Under the pieces are notes generated by a model, which saw only the letters and a program-made list of their open reading frames with translations, was not told the origin of the DNA and made no database searches. DNA of 64,000 bases. Source: Blautia sp. An249 (GTDB lineage: Bacteria > Bacillota > Clostridia > Lachnospirales > Lachnospiraceae). This document shows, piece after piece, positions 35,089-44,048 of this stretch (position 1 is the first letter of the stretch; each line of letters opens with the position of its first letter). The stretch lies in the NCBI RefSeq assembly GCF_002159835.1, contig NZ_NFJL01000002.1:343671-407670 (forward strand), read 5' to 3'. Both the position numbers and the translations under genes were made by a program.

Positions 35089-37060
35089 TTAATCTTTTTT
35101 GTAGAAAGGCGTGACGTAACCGTCTGCACGGAGCTTCAGGCCCTTTGCCCACTGCGGAGTCCTGCTCATCTGTTCACAGAGAACGTCGAGAGACATGCGA
35201 GGGTCTGCTTCGATAACCAGTTCGTCATGGATATGCATGACGATGGAGCAGCAGCGCAGCGTTTTCATAGCATAGCAAAGAATGTCGCGGGAGGTAGCCT
35301 GCACGATGTTTTCCACAAATTTCGGCCCGTATGAATCGAGCCGTTCCCATTTTTTGTGCTGCCGATTCCCTCATAAGTGATACACTCGCCGCCGAATTTA
35401 TTGGTACCGACCTTCGGCTTTACATAGGAGAGGTTCCGTCCGGAAGGCAGCGTGATAAAGAGCATCCCGGAGCGGCAGGAGAAGGTAAGTCCATAGCTGC
35501 TGGTTGTATGTTTATACTTCACAGCCTCCATAACAGCGCGGTCGACATCCCACCAGAATTTCACGATGTTGGGGTTAGTCTGCCGCCATGCATCCACCAG
35601 CGGAGGAAGCTCATCTTCGGAAAGTCCCATCTCAATAGCGCCCATTGCCTTTAAGGCACCGACCGAGCCGCCGTAGCCGAGCGCGAGTTCCGCAATTTTG
35701 CCTTTTTGGCGCAGGTGTCCGTTAATGCCATGCTTCTCAACCGGAACATGGAACATCTGACTGGCGCTGGCGCAGTAGATATCACCTCCGGTTTCAAAGA
35801 CTTTTTGACGCCATGTCTCACCGGCATACCAAGCAATGACTCTTGCTTCGATGGCGCTGAAGTCGGAAACATAAAACTGCGTACCGTCCTTCGGGATGAA
35901 TGCTGTCCGGATCAGCTGGGAGAGGGTGTCCGGGACATCTTCATATAAGAGTTTCACGGCATCGAAGTTGCCGGACTTCACAAGAGCACGGGCATCGGCC
36001 AGATCCGGGAGATGGTTTTGAGGGAGGTTTTGTAATTGTATAAGTCTGCCTGTCCAGCGTCCGGTACGATTGGCTCCGTAAAATGCAAACATGCCGCGAG
36101 CCCTGCCGTCATCACAGACCGCTCGCTCCATCGTCTGGTATTTTTTGACGGAGGATTTGGCAAGCTGCTCTCTGAGATCCAGAACGGTCTGAAGCTCTGG
36201 AGGAGCGGTTTTAATAAGCTCTGCCACGACTTTTTTCCCAAGGCTGTCAGTTTCGAGACCGTTGTCAGAAAGCCACTGTTTCATTTGCTGGACGGAGTTT
36301 GGATTATCAAGTGCTGTCATATCTTTCATGGCAGCAGTCAGTTCTGACCGGGAGCGTGAGTCCATTTCGATGGCTTCCTTTACAAGATCCATGTCGAGCC
36401 GGACACCTCTGTCGTTGATTTCCTGATCGATGTGAGATTCATCCCAAACCGCCTCCGCTACAGGGAATTTGGCAAGACGATCTTTAATGCCGATCTCGGT
36501 TTCCACATCACGGATGTTATATTTTTTGAAGGCTTCCCACTTGTCCGGTGCATGGAAGGGGTGGTTTCTCATGCGACCGCCGTTTGCCTTTGTCGGAGCA
36601 CAGGGCACAGAGAAGTATTTGATCAGATCTTTCCCTTCCGTGAGCTTCTGCTTTTCAAGACCGAGTACGGCACCGACGCCTTCCAGTGAAAGCGGCAGTC
36701 CCATTGTGGCCGCCCATATCATAGAGCAGCGCCAGCTTTCCGGATTTAAGAAGCGCGCGCATTCGGTCGAGAGAGGGTGATTATCATGAAAGGGATCAAG
36801 GCTAACTCCAAGATCACGGAGATACCGGGATAAACACACCCGTTCAAAATTTGCATTGAAAGCCCATTTGATGACAGTATTATCCGTCAGGGCTTCTATG
36901 ATTTTCTGCGGCAGGCGTTCTCCCTGTGCAAGATCAATAACCGTCACATCGGAGCCATCGGCGCTGTAGCTGAAAAGGAGTACTTCAAAATCCGGCGACT
37001 CGGCATATTTATAAACACCGCACTTGGATAGGTTTCAATATCAATACTGAGTGTTTGCAT
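35089..37060 (-). pseudogene. Phage family A DNA polymerase, two frameshifts
   Basis: 3'-5' exonuclease-like N-terminus and Pol I palm. It starts MQTLSIDIETY after GAGGTG, then an apparent small deletion (about 16-17 nt near 37028) changes frame before KCGVYKYAESPDFEVLLFSY. The main body has FYVSDFSAIEARVIAWYAGE (motif A) and GHLRQKGKIAELALGYGGS (motif B). At the T6 run 35350-35355 one base is missing: GSTK should continue WERLDSYGPKFVENIVQATS to motif C VMHIHDELVIEA and the end at 35089. Non-functional as written, unless slippage repairs one of the two shifts. Confidence 0.87.
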
Positions 37061-37123
37061 AGATTTTCACCTCAATTCAAACAAGCGGCTTAAGAACGCT
37101 CCTAAGCCGCCTGCGATACTGGA

Positions 37124-37315
37124 TTATTTCAGGGCTTCCATACGTTTGATATGGTATTCGTCGTCCTGCGCGGCTTTTTTCTCTTCGCGTTTCTCACGCT
37201 TGAAGTCGTTGATCACCGTCTGGATGGCGACCACTGCCCAAGACAGAACTACGATGCAGAAGCACCCGATCAGGATGTTGCAGAGGAGGGATGAAATCAT
37301 GACTGTGCTTTCCAT
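37124..37315 (-). CDS. 63-residue membrane protein
   Basis: One hydrophobic helix (about residues 8-32, LLCNILIGCFCIVVLSWAVV) followed by a charged tail rich in Lys/Glu. AAGGAGCGC precedes the ATG. It sits between DUF2815 and the polymerase. Function unknown. Confidence 0.6.
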   Translation of the reverse strand: MESTVMISSLLCNILIGCFCIVVLSWAVVAIQTVINDFKREKREEKKAAQDDEYHIKRMEALK

Positions 37316-37333
37316 AGTTTTGCGCTCCTTTCC

Positions 37334-37906
37334 TTAGTTAAGAAAATCTTCATCGTCATCAGTGGCAAAGTCGGACTCAGCGCTTGCTTTGCCGCCGAGA
37401 GGCTCGCCGTCGCGGATCTTCTGCAGATTGTTGAGTCCGCAGGCGATTCCCTTATTGCCGGAAGAGTTGAAAGCATAAAACGTAATGCTGGCTCTGCCGT
37501 ACACGCCGCTATACACTTCGGAGCGGGTGAGAATCGGATTCAGGTCTGCGTCCACAATGCCGGGAGTAGAAGTTGCATTGGCGTTGACGAAGTAGGCATT
37601 CCTGTATGCTTCGTCATCCGGACGTTCTGCATCGCCGTCACGCAGAGGTGTCTTAAGGACGGAAAGCGCTGGTACCGACTTGCCGTTGCCCTTGAGTTTG
37701 GCCTCGCCCTCCTTGTAGGCAGCTTCAATGGCAGCCTTGATCTTGGCGATGGTCTTTGTGTCGGATTTCGGGATGATAAGGCTTACGCTGTACTTGGGAG
37801 TGCCGCCGTTGATGGCCTTCGGTTCCCAGACGTTTGCGTAGCTCCAGCGGGTGCTGGCACCGGTGATAACCTTCATGGGATTGCTGATTTTTACATTTTT
37901 ACTCAT
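37334..37906 (-). CDS. DUF2815 phage single-strand DNA-binding-like protein
   Basis: 190 aa, MSKNVKISNPMKVITGASTR, with PKYSVSLIIPKSDTKTIAKI and GVYGRASITFYAFNSSGNKG. DUF2815 is found next to DUF2800 and Pol A in this phage replication type and is thought to act like an SSB. A longer reading to 37930 starts inside DUF2800. Intact. Confidence 0.87.
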   Translation of the reverse strand: MSKNVKISNPMKVITGASTRWSYANVWEPKAINGGTPKYSVSLIIPKSDTKTIAKIKAAIEAAYKEGEAKLKGNGKSVPALSVLKTPLRDGDAERPDDEAYRNAYFVNANATSTPGIVDADLNPILTRSEVYSGVYGRASITFYAFNSSGNKGIACGLNNLQKIRDGEPLGGKASAESDFATDDDEDFLN

Positions 37907-39038
37907 TGTCGTTTTCCTCCATAAAATCATTTTTTGCTGTGTTCATGGCCGAGCGCTTGTCGCTATCCGGCACAAGTGTGGGTTTGCCCTGTGGCTTTTC
38001 GATATAGGCCGTCAGGAGTTCATCAAAGCGAGACTTGCCGAGGAGCTTCTGCATGGCGGTAATGCCGAGCAGCTTCTTCTCATATGGGTCAAAGCCTGCT
38101 TTCTCGACCGCGTCGATGACAGCGGCCTCGTTGCTGTATCTGCGGTTGCTGCGTCCTTCGACGAGCTTAAAGCCTGACCATTCCTTACCGGAGAGAGCCT
38201 GTTGCAGGGCGTATTCCTTGATATCGGAAGCCCAACTGACCAGCTCATCTACCTTGCCGAGGATGACTTCAATCTCGGTATCCGTAAGCAATGGCGGGAG
38301 CTTGAAATCGTGCTGCGCGAGCTTCAGATTCGCCTCGGCTCTGGCACGACACTCATTTTTAGCCTTGCAGAAGCCACACCATTCACCGCAGAGGAAGTTC
38401 CCTTCACCGGCAAAGGCCAGTTCTGCGGTGGGTTTTAAGACTTCATCTGCCCAGCGGTACAGGTCGTCCTTGCTGATTTCGTAAGTGCTGACATTCTGAC
38501 GTCTCGGCTGATAGATGGTCATGGAAACCTGATCGATGTCGTAAATGTCATCGAAAAGCTCAAGAGCGCCGAGGGCATAACACTGCATCTGCGGATTCTC
38601 CTCAGCTGAGACCAGTACTCCAAGGCCGTGCTTGTAGTCGATCACCCGAAGCGTGCCGTCCGCGATGATGATGCAGTCGGCGGTACCGAAGCCATGTTCT
38701 ACCCAGCGGGAGAAGTCCACACGCTGCTCGATAAGAACTACCGGATCGGTACAAGTTTCCTTGGCTGCTTCGACCTGCTCCAGCACGTATTCGGCATAGC
38801 CGCTGGTGCAGTCATCCATCTCTTCGGAATACCATGTGAGGCTTTCAGTCGGATCTTCTGAGGGAAGTCCCAGCGCGGATTTCAGCTTGTACTCACCGAG
38901 CGCATGAGCGTCGGTGCCTTCTGCAGCGTAGTCGCTTCCTTTGTCCTCATAGGCTTCGCAGAGCCTCGCTGACGGAGGGCAGTGCAGCCACCTGTCGGAG
39001 CTGGATGCGGATAGGAACGCGTGTGCTTTAGCTGTCAT
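37899..39038 (-). CDS. DUF2800 phage nuclease (PD-(D/E)XK, Cas4/RecB-like)
   Basis: 379 aa. Start MTAKAHAFLSASSSDRWLHC; conserved motifs are TDAHALGEYKL, FGTADCIIIADGTLRVIDYK and the C-terminal cysteine cluster CGEWCGFCKAKNECRARAE, which is Cas4-like. Expected to process DNA ends for recombination or replication. It overlaps DUF2815 by 8 nt and the upstream gene by 11 nt. Intact. Confidence 0.88.
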   Translation of the reverse strand: MTAKAHAFLSASSSDRWLHCPPSARLCEAYEDKGSDYAAEGTDAHALGEYKLKSALGLPSEDPTESLTWYSEEMDDCTSGYAEYVLEQVEAAKETCTDPVVLIEQRVDFSRWVEHGFGTADCIIIADGTLRVIDYKHGLGVLVSAEENPQMQCYALGALELFDDIYDIDQVSMTIYQPRRQNVSTYEISKDDLYRWADEVLKPTAELAFAGEGNFLCGEWCGFCKAKNECRARAEANLKLAQHDFKLPPLLTDTEIEVILGKVDELVSWASDIKEYALQQALSGKEWSGFKLVEGRSNRRYSNEAAVIDAVEKAGFDPYEKKLLGITAMQKLLGKSRFDELLTAYIEKPQGKPTLVPDSDKRSAMNTAKNDFMEENDNE

Positions 39039-39360
39039 CGCCTATCACCTCCGCGTCCTGAAGCAGGGCTTCATAGTTTGCCGGATCGATCTCCGAGAGC
39101 TTCGCGGCACCGTACTTTTTAAGCAGGGCTCGTATCTCTGCGGTATGACCGGCACGGGACTTCTCAGCAAGGACAGCTCTTACGTCCTCCAGCTTGAGTT
39201 GTGGTTTTGTTTCCTTCTTAACTGGTGCCTTCGTGGGTTCCGGTGTAGAATTGTTGTCGCCGGAAAACTGCTGGTAGAGCCAGTCGGCTACGGCATTAAT
39301 AGAAGCAGCAGCGCTTTTGAGTTCTTCGATGGTCTCGTGCATTTCTGCCATCTTTGACAT
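39028..39360 (-). CDS. Small conserved phage protein upstream of DUF2800
   Basis: 110 aa: MSKMAEMHETIEELKSAAAS, a Lys/Pro linker, then LKLEDVRAVLAEKSRAGHTA and IRALLKKYGAAKLSEIDPAN. The C-terminal helical part resembles an LEM/SAP-like or rRNA-biogenesis-labelled phage family. GGAGGAAAAG precedes the ATG at 39360. Function unknown. Confidence 0.75.
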   Translation of the reverse strand: MSKMAEMHETIEELKSAAASINAVADWLYQQFSGDNNSTPEPTKAPVKKETKPQLKLEDVRAVLAEKSRAGHTAEIRALLKKYGAAKLSEIDPANYEALLQDAEVIGDDS

Positions 39361-39505
39361 TTTCTTTTCCTCCTTCCTCGGATTGGCTTGCGGCAAGGAG
39401 TGAGAGATTCCTTGCCAGTCTGGCGGATACGTGGCTGATGGAGTTCAGGAGTTTGATCTCCTCGTTCACGTTGCCGCCGGTGTCTGCGTAACTGCGGTAC
39501 ATCAT
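39296..39505 (-). CDS. Possible 69-residue phage protein
   Basis: MMYRSYADTGGNVNEEIKLL, then NSISHVSARLARNLSLLAA, a helical start, with a basic tail that overlaps the next gene by 65 nt in another frame. The start follows AGCGAGGTG. Its leader carries copy 2 of the hairpin element. Moderate support. Confidence 0.45.
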   Translation of the reverse strand: MMYRSYADTGGNVNEEIKLLNSISHVSARLARNLSLLAASQSEEGGKENVKDGRNARDHRRTQKRCCFY

Positions 39506-39545
39506 GTGTTCACCTCGCTTTCTGAAGGCTGTGTTCTCTTGCCTT

Positions 39546-39582
39546 CACCTTCCACTGGAGATGAACTGCCGATTTGAGCGGA
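39546..39582 (-). repeat. Leader hairpin element, copy 2
   Basis: The block 39550-39582 matches 35050-35082 apart from the 4-nt spacer region. On the minus strand a shorter stem (TTCATCT/AGGTGAA) forms. It lies 45 nt upstream of the start at 39505. The gap 39506-39658 holds nothing else recognised. Confidence 0.65.
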
Positions 39583-39658
39583 GGGTTTTATAAAAAAATT
39601 CCGACCACCATCTGAAAAGGGACAATGGTCGGAAAGGGTGTGGTTCGTGATCTTGGTA

Positions 39659-40171
39659 TTACTTATCGCCGGTAATCTTGCGCAGGTCGGTGCGATACTT
39701 CTTCATCTGATCCGCGAAAGTCTTCTGCGGGCGACCGAGTTCTCTGGCGATGGCGCGGTCGGAGATGCCCTCCGGGTGATCCTTCCAAAGTTGGATAATG
39801 GTATCGGCCTCCGGGTCAAGCTCGCGCAGTCTGGCCAAGAGCTGCTCCAGCAGCATGCGGTCGGCGATGACTTTTTCCATCGGTTTGCTGAAGTCAGGAA
39901 TATAGTCGCCCAGGGTGCCATTGCCATCAGGGAGAGGCTGATCCAGAGAAGTGATGTCACCCGCCGCGTGATATTCGCATCCGATACAGTCACCGTCGCA
40001 TTTCCAGATGAAGCGGTAAGGGCACATGCACCTCCCGTGATTCTGCTCTTTGTGGCGGATACGATCTGCTTCCTTATAGAAGGAGTCGTGCTGTTCTTTG
40101 GTGACCGGTACCTTCTCGCCGGTGCTGCGAACGTAGATGAAATAGGTCTTCTGATTGTCATTGTTTTGCAT
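39659..40171 (-). CDS. Sigma-like HTH protein with cysteine-rich middle
   Basis: 170 aa, MQNNDNQKTYFIYVRSTGEK, with a Cys cluster GRCMCPYRFIWKCDGDCIGC and a C-terminal HTH (GISDRAIARELGRPQKTFAD) preceded by LLARLRELDPEADTIIQLW, as in sigma region 4. It is a typical first gene of this type of early operon and is annotated in related elements as a sigma factor. GAAGGAGGGC precedes the ATG at 40171. Intact. Confidence 0.78.
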   Translation of the reverse strand: MQNNDNQKTYFIYVRSTGEKVPVTKEQHDSFYKEADRIRHKEQNHGRCMCPYRFIWKCDGDCIGCEYHAAGDITSLDQPLPDGNGTLGDYIPDFSKPMEKVIADRMLLEQLLARLRELDPEADTIIQLWKDHPEGISDRAIARELGRPQKTFADQMKKYRTDLRKITGDK

Positions 40172-40321
40172 AATGAAAGCCCTCCTTCGGCTTTTGCCGA
40201 AATGGAGAGCTCCAGACATGCAAAACCAGACCACAGGCGTGAGGGCATACCGAAGGATTGCTCCATTTCGGCTGCACCTCACTTCCGGTGATCGGTACAG
40301 TATTTGATTGTCATCGGTAGT

Positions 40322-40364
40322 CACGTGGAACCGGAAACACCCCTGCGCAGATGGTTCCCACGTG
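40322..40364. repeat. Inverted repeat upstream of the phage early operon
   Basis: CACGTGGAACC (40322-40332) and GGTTCCCACGTG (40353-40364) pair over 11 bp with one bulge. They lie in the 410-nt gap 40172-40581 between the early operon and the ImmA gene. Apart from this, a short plus-strand hairpin near 40423-40442 and the terminator below, nothing is recognised there. The early promoter is probably here, but I could not place it. Confidence 0.5.
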
Positions 40365-40502
40365 CTAATTACATTTTAGTCAGGAGAGAGAAAAACCAGA
40401 AAACTCGACGAGTCGCAGAAATGCCTTAAAACAGGCGTTTTTACGATTCTTGAATAGGGTACAGATTTTGTGAAAAGACGGCGATGATAAGGAATATAGG
40501 CA

Positions 40503-40528
40503 TAAAAAAGTCCGACTCAGCGAGTCGG
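40503..40528 (-). terminator. Terminator of the ImmA/IrrE gene
   Basis: Minus strand CCGACTC-GCT-GAGTCGG followed by ACTTTTTT. Confidence 0.88.
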
Positions 40529-40581
40529 GAAAATTAAAAAAAACGCACCTACATGACGGAAGTGCGGTAAATTAGGTCTGC

Positions 40582-42456
40582 TTACAGGCGTTGTTTGGAG
40601 CCGAGTGGCTCATAATTGTATGATTCAAGAAACTCGTTTGCATCATCAATGGACATCCCAGAGAAACCGGTGATGCAGTATTTTAATGCTTGGTGCTCGT
40701 CAGATTCATCAAATGCATGTCCAGCAAGTTGCAACAGCTTTTCTGTTGTTCCGATATCAAGGTCAAGTCCTCTGCCTATAGCGACAATCGTTCTCAGACT
40801 TGGCTTTGTGTCGATGTTCTTCTCGGCCTTTCGGTACACCTCTTCGCCGAGACAGGTCAAAGAACAGAAATGCGATTTGCTAAGTCCGCGAGATTGCACA
40901 ATCTCAAAAATGACCTCCCAGCAGGTTTTATTCACACCTGTTATCTTTCTGGCGGCACTCTGGCGCTCGAATTCTTCGCGCTTTTTTTGCAGCGCTTCGG
41001 ACATCTGAACAGCGGAGGCACTTTGCTTGGAATCATATTTTGATGCTTTGCGCTCTCCGGTTTCACGGTGAAACAGCTCGAATGGGAAGTGTTTTTTTGC
41101 CTCATCTGCTCGCAGGGGCTGCCATGTAAATTGCAGGGTGCATTCATTCAGATTTGCCCATGCATAATCAGTAAGGGTCGGCTTGCCTTCATTGTTACGC
41201 TCGATGTATTGCTCGTCGTTGATAACAAAGTATCCGTCCACATACCGGAAAAGACCAGAATCAACAAGGTTGCGGAATTCGCTGCTGGTGCGATAGGCAT
41301 AGAACGCATCACGCTGGTCTAAGTATCCGTGGTATGGAGATTCTTCGTCATACTGGTAGATGATAGCAGCGTCTTTGTAGCCGGTTTCCATCATACGGAT
41401 CAATACTGATTGACGGGACACACCATAGAATTCGCGCAGCTCCTCGGCAACGGAAGTGAGAATAGCTGGTTTTATAGGACTATTTTCATAATCGTATGCC
41501 TGTAGAAGCTCATCTACTTTCATTCGAAAAGTACGATATGGCATGAGAATACGAGGAGCCATATTGTTTGCCTGCCACTCCATACGTTGGATATCAGACC
41601 ACTCCTCATCTTTCTGAGGGTATGCCATATTGGAAGGACAGCGGCATGCAACGAAGTCCTGACCATAGAGAACGTGTTTTATCGCTGCATACATTCGGTG
41701 CTTATACCAGTGATAGACTTCATGGGCGATTGTGTTTTTGACGCACCCAAGATTCCGCTTCCAGAAGGTGTAGGCATCTACCAAAATGGTGCCGCGCTTT
41801 ACATCGATTGTTGTTTCTGAAACCTTAAAAAGATCATAGATGGTTGCCTTCCCAGCAGTGAAGTATATTTCTCCAAAAACACTGAAATCATCGGTGATCC
41901 GATTGCCTTGGATAATTTCAAGTCCCATATCTTTTGCAATATCAGCAATAGGGACGGCCATTGGCTTTTCCAGTGCTTCCGGGAAATATTGCTGGAGAAA
42001 AGTTGTGGCTTCATCATCCAAATCCTTTTTGTATAAGATCGGAACTATGTTCTTCGAGACGGCATGACCATCCGTTTTGCGAGGTTGGCCAGAGGTGTAC
42101 CCGGAGATATTCATAACAGTAACAGATTCGAGCTTATCGGTTACGACCGCCACACAGGAAAAGACGAGCCATTGACTTGTTTCGTGCGATGCTGTGCCTT
42201 TGTATGTATCTTCGGTCAGATTTATTGTGCAGCCTACGACCGCGTCAAACAAAAGGCTGTCTTCATCTATTCGGATATTCTTTGTATATTCGAGGATCAT
42301 GTCCTCAAGCATGGCAGAATCCGGATTCTGAATTCTGGTGTAAGATAAATTCAGAGCATAAGGATGCTCTGCAATGTATGTATAAGCTGCCTCCCACATG
42401 GGGCGGTAGCACACAGTATATATAAACTGCTCGATCTCGTTGTTATACGTTCCCAC
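40582..42456 (-). CDS. Large ImmA/IrrE metallopeptidase with C-terminal HTH-like domain
   Basis: About 624 aa from a GTG at 42456 that follows AAAGGGAG. Residues 1-170 form an unrecognised alpha/beta domain. The middle holds the zinc peptidase site NTIAHEVYHWYKHRMYA (HExxH) with DIQRMEWQANNMAPRILMPY downstream (third ligand Glu), the ImmA/IrrE pattern. The last 120 residues include VIFEIVQSRGLSKSHFCSLT and RTIVAIGRGLDLDIGTTEKL, an XRE-like fold. ImmA-type proteases cleave phage/ICE repressors on damage. Transcribed divergently from the defence operon, 200 nt away. Intact. Confidence 0.87.
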   Translation of the reverse strand: MGTYNNEIEQFIYTVCYRPMWEAAYTYIAEHPYALNLSYTRIQNPDSAMLEDMILEYTKNIRIDEDSLLFDAVVGCTINLTEDTYKGTASHETSQWLVFSCVAVVTDKLESVTVMNISGYTSGQPRKTDGHAVSKNIVPILYKKDLDDEATTFLQQYFPEALEKPMAVPIADIAKDMGLEIIQGNRITDDFSVFGEIYFTAGKATIYDLFKVSETTIDVKRGTILVDAYTFWKRNLGCVKNTIAHEVYHWYKHRMYAAIKHVLYGQDFVACRCPSNMAYPQKDEEWSDIQRMEWQANNMAPRILMPYRTFRMKVDELLQAYDYENSPIKPAILTSVAEELREFYGVSRQSVLIRMMETGYKDAAIIYQYDEESPYHGYLDQRDAFYAYRTSSEFRNLVDSGLFRYVDGYFVINDEQYIERNNEGKPTLTDYAWANLNECTLQFTWQPLRADEAKKHFPFELFHRETGERKASKYDSKQSASAVQMSEALQKKREEFERQSAARKITGVNKTCWEVIFEIVQSRGLSKSHFCSLTCLGEEVYRKAEKNIDTKPSLRTIVAIGRGLDLDIGTTEKLLQLAGHAFDESDEHQALKYCITGFSGMSIDDANEFLESYNYEPLGSKQRL

Positions 42457-42504
42457 GGCAAGCAGACTCCCTTTCTTGGACACAAAATTTGAGGATACAA
42501 GCAC

Positions 42505-42533
42505 AGTATAACACAAATCCGCTGAATTTTCAA
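42505..42533 (-). promoter_or_regulatory. Promoter of the ImmA/IrrE gene
   Basis: Minus strand TTGAAA (42533-42528), a 17-bp spacer and TATACT (42510-42505). The -10 is embedded in TGTGTTATACTGTG, nearly the same as TGTGCTATACTGTG at the divergent promoter. Confidence 0.85.
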
Positions 42534-42574
42534 TAGGAACAAAAGAAAATTCTTGCGAACGTGAAGAAATACTC

Positions 42575-42603
42575 TTGATTTTTCAAAGGCTCTGTGCTAT
42601 ACT
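42575..42603 (+). promoter_or_regulatory. Promoter of the defence operon
   Basis: TTGATT (42575-42580), a 17-bp spacer and TATACT (42598-42603). The shared TGTGYTATACTGTG context suggests one regulator binds both divergent -10 regions. Upstream reading frames of the first gene are excluded because this promoter lies within them. Confidence 0.85.
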
Positions 42604-42655
42604 GTGGAAGTACAGTGACAAAAATTACGTTTTTGAAAATCGAGAGGTGACTACC

Positions 42656-42877
42656 GTGGGAGTTAGTTATAAAAAATTGTGGAAAATATTGATTGACAAA
42701 GACATGAAGAAGAAAGACTTGCAGGCAGCTGCCGGGATAAGCTGGGCTTCGGTAACCAAGCTCTCGAAGGGAGAGACAGTAAGCATGGAAGTTCTAATGA
42801 AAGTGTGTAAAACGCTGAATTGTGATATTGGGGACATCATGGAGCTAATCCCTACAAAAGATAATGAAACTACTTGA
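42656..42877 (+). CDS. Small XRE/Cro-type helix-turn-helix regulator of the defence operon
   Basis: 73 aa. GTG at 42656 follows GAGAGGTGA by 5 nt. KKKDLQAAAGISWASVTKLS is the HTH and EVLMKVCKTLNCDIGDIMEL the conserved tail of YozG/Cro-like regulators. First gene after the promoter at 42598 and 11 nt before the next start, so it is co-transcribed. By analogy with C-proteins of restriction systems it probably autoregulates and may bind the paired sites at both promoters. Confidence 0.85.
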   Translation: MGVSYKKLWKILIDKDMKKKDLQAAAGISWASVTKLSKGETVSMEVLMKVCKTLNCDIGDIMELIPTKDNETT

Positions 42878-42888
42878 GGAGTGATATG

Positions 42889-44013
42889 ATGTCCGGCAGG
42901 AAAAAGAGCATAATCAGTAAAGCAAGTCCTCATACGATCAAGAAATTTGAGTTGATTGAGGAATATATAAAATCGTGGGCACAGAAGTTGCTGCTGACTG
43001 GGTCTTGCAATGGGCTGATCTTTATAGACTGCATGTGCAACAGTGGTGTATACACCGACGATGCCGGGCAGTTGGTGAAAGGTACAGCAGTACGCGTCTC
43101 AGAAGCACTTAGGGAAGCATCAAGAACCTATACTGAGAAAAATATACACATTTACTTAAATGACAAGGATAAAGCGCGCGTAGATGAGTTGAAAAAGCAT
43201 CTTCCACAGGATGAGCGCAATTTTAAGATTGTAACGTCCTACAGTGATGCGCACGAGCTACTCCGAACTATCGGGCCGCAGTTATATGGAACCGGGCACC
43301 TGCATTATTTCCTGCTCTACGATCCGTATGATGCGACCATCGACTGGGAAGCACTTCTGCCGTTTTTCCGAAACTGGGGTGAAGTTATGATTAATCACAT
43401 GGTTTCAGATCCGGTGCGGGCGATTACAAGCGCTAAGAAGAAAACGACAAAGGCAAAGTATGAGAACACTTATCTGGAAGACTTTGAGAAGCTGGTGCCT
43501 TACGGAAGCGACAAGAAGGCCTATGAGGCCAGAGTGGAGGAAATCATAAATTCACTGAAAGGAGCTCGCAGATACTATGTATCGGCATTTCCGTTCTATA
43601 ACACGCAGAATTCGCTCGTCTACAATCTGATTCACTGCACGAGCAACAAAGAGGGCTTTAAGCTCTACAAGAAGAGTGCTTGGAAAGTTTTTGGTGCTCA
43701 GTCCTCTACAAAACATTCGGTTGAGAATAGGCAGTTGTCATTTAACCTTTTCGGAGAGATCACAGAGGTAGAAGATGAAAGCTGTTTGCATGTTATCGAT
43801 ATTGCGAAATATCTGCAGCGCTGTCTGAAAGGCCGCAAGCAAGTGCCTCTTGATGAGATGTGGGAACTTTTGGATAACCATCCGATTTTTCCGTCAGAGG
43901 GATTTCGTAATGATATAAAGAGTGATCTTACGGATTTCTTTGACGCGAAGATCGAGCAGATTGTGAATCCTGAGACAGGAAAAAAGGAAACAGTGATCTC
44001 TTTCTCTTCATGA
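42889..44013 (+). CDS. tcmP: Three-Cys-motif partner protein, TcmP-like (copy 1, degenerate motif I)
   Basis: 374 aa. Rossmann methyltransferase-like layout: motif I position reads LIFIDCMCNSGVY where copy 2 has DAFAGTG. The acidic loop is IYLNDKDKARVDEL and the motif IV position HYFLLYDPYDATIDW. A basic insert (SAKKKTTKAKYENTYLEDF) and a C-terminal winged-helix-like part follow. TcmP proteins are defined by their pairing with a three-Cys radical SAM-like gene, as here; no activity is established as far as I know. Start ATG 42889 is 7 nt after GGAG (42886 also possible). Confidence 0.82.
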   Translation: MSGRKKSIISKASPHTIKKFELIEEYIKSWAQKLLLTGSCNGLIFIDCMCNSGVYTDDAGQLVKGTAVRVSEALREASRTYTEKNIHIYLNDKDKARVDELKKHLPQDERNFKIVTSYSDAHELLRTIGPQLYGTGHLHYFLLYDPYDATIDWEALLPFFRNWGEVMINHMVSDPVRAITSAKKKTTKAKYENTYLEDFEKLVPYGSDKKAYEARVEEIINSLKGARRYYVSAFPFYNTQNSLVYNLIHCTSNKEGFKLYKKSAWKVFGAQSSTKHSVENRQLSFNLFGEITEVEDESCLHVIDIAKYLQRCLKGRKQVPLDEMWELLDNHPIFPSEGFRNDIKSDLTDFFDAKIEQIVNPETGKKETVISFSS

Positions 44014-44048
44014 GACAGAGTTTCAGATATATGAGGTGATTGGAATAT

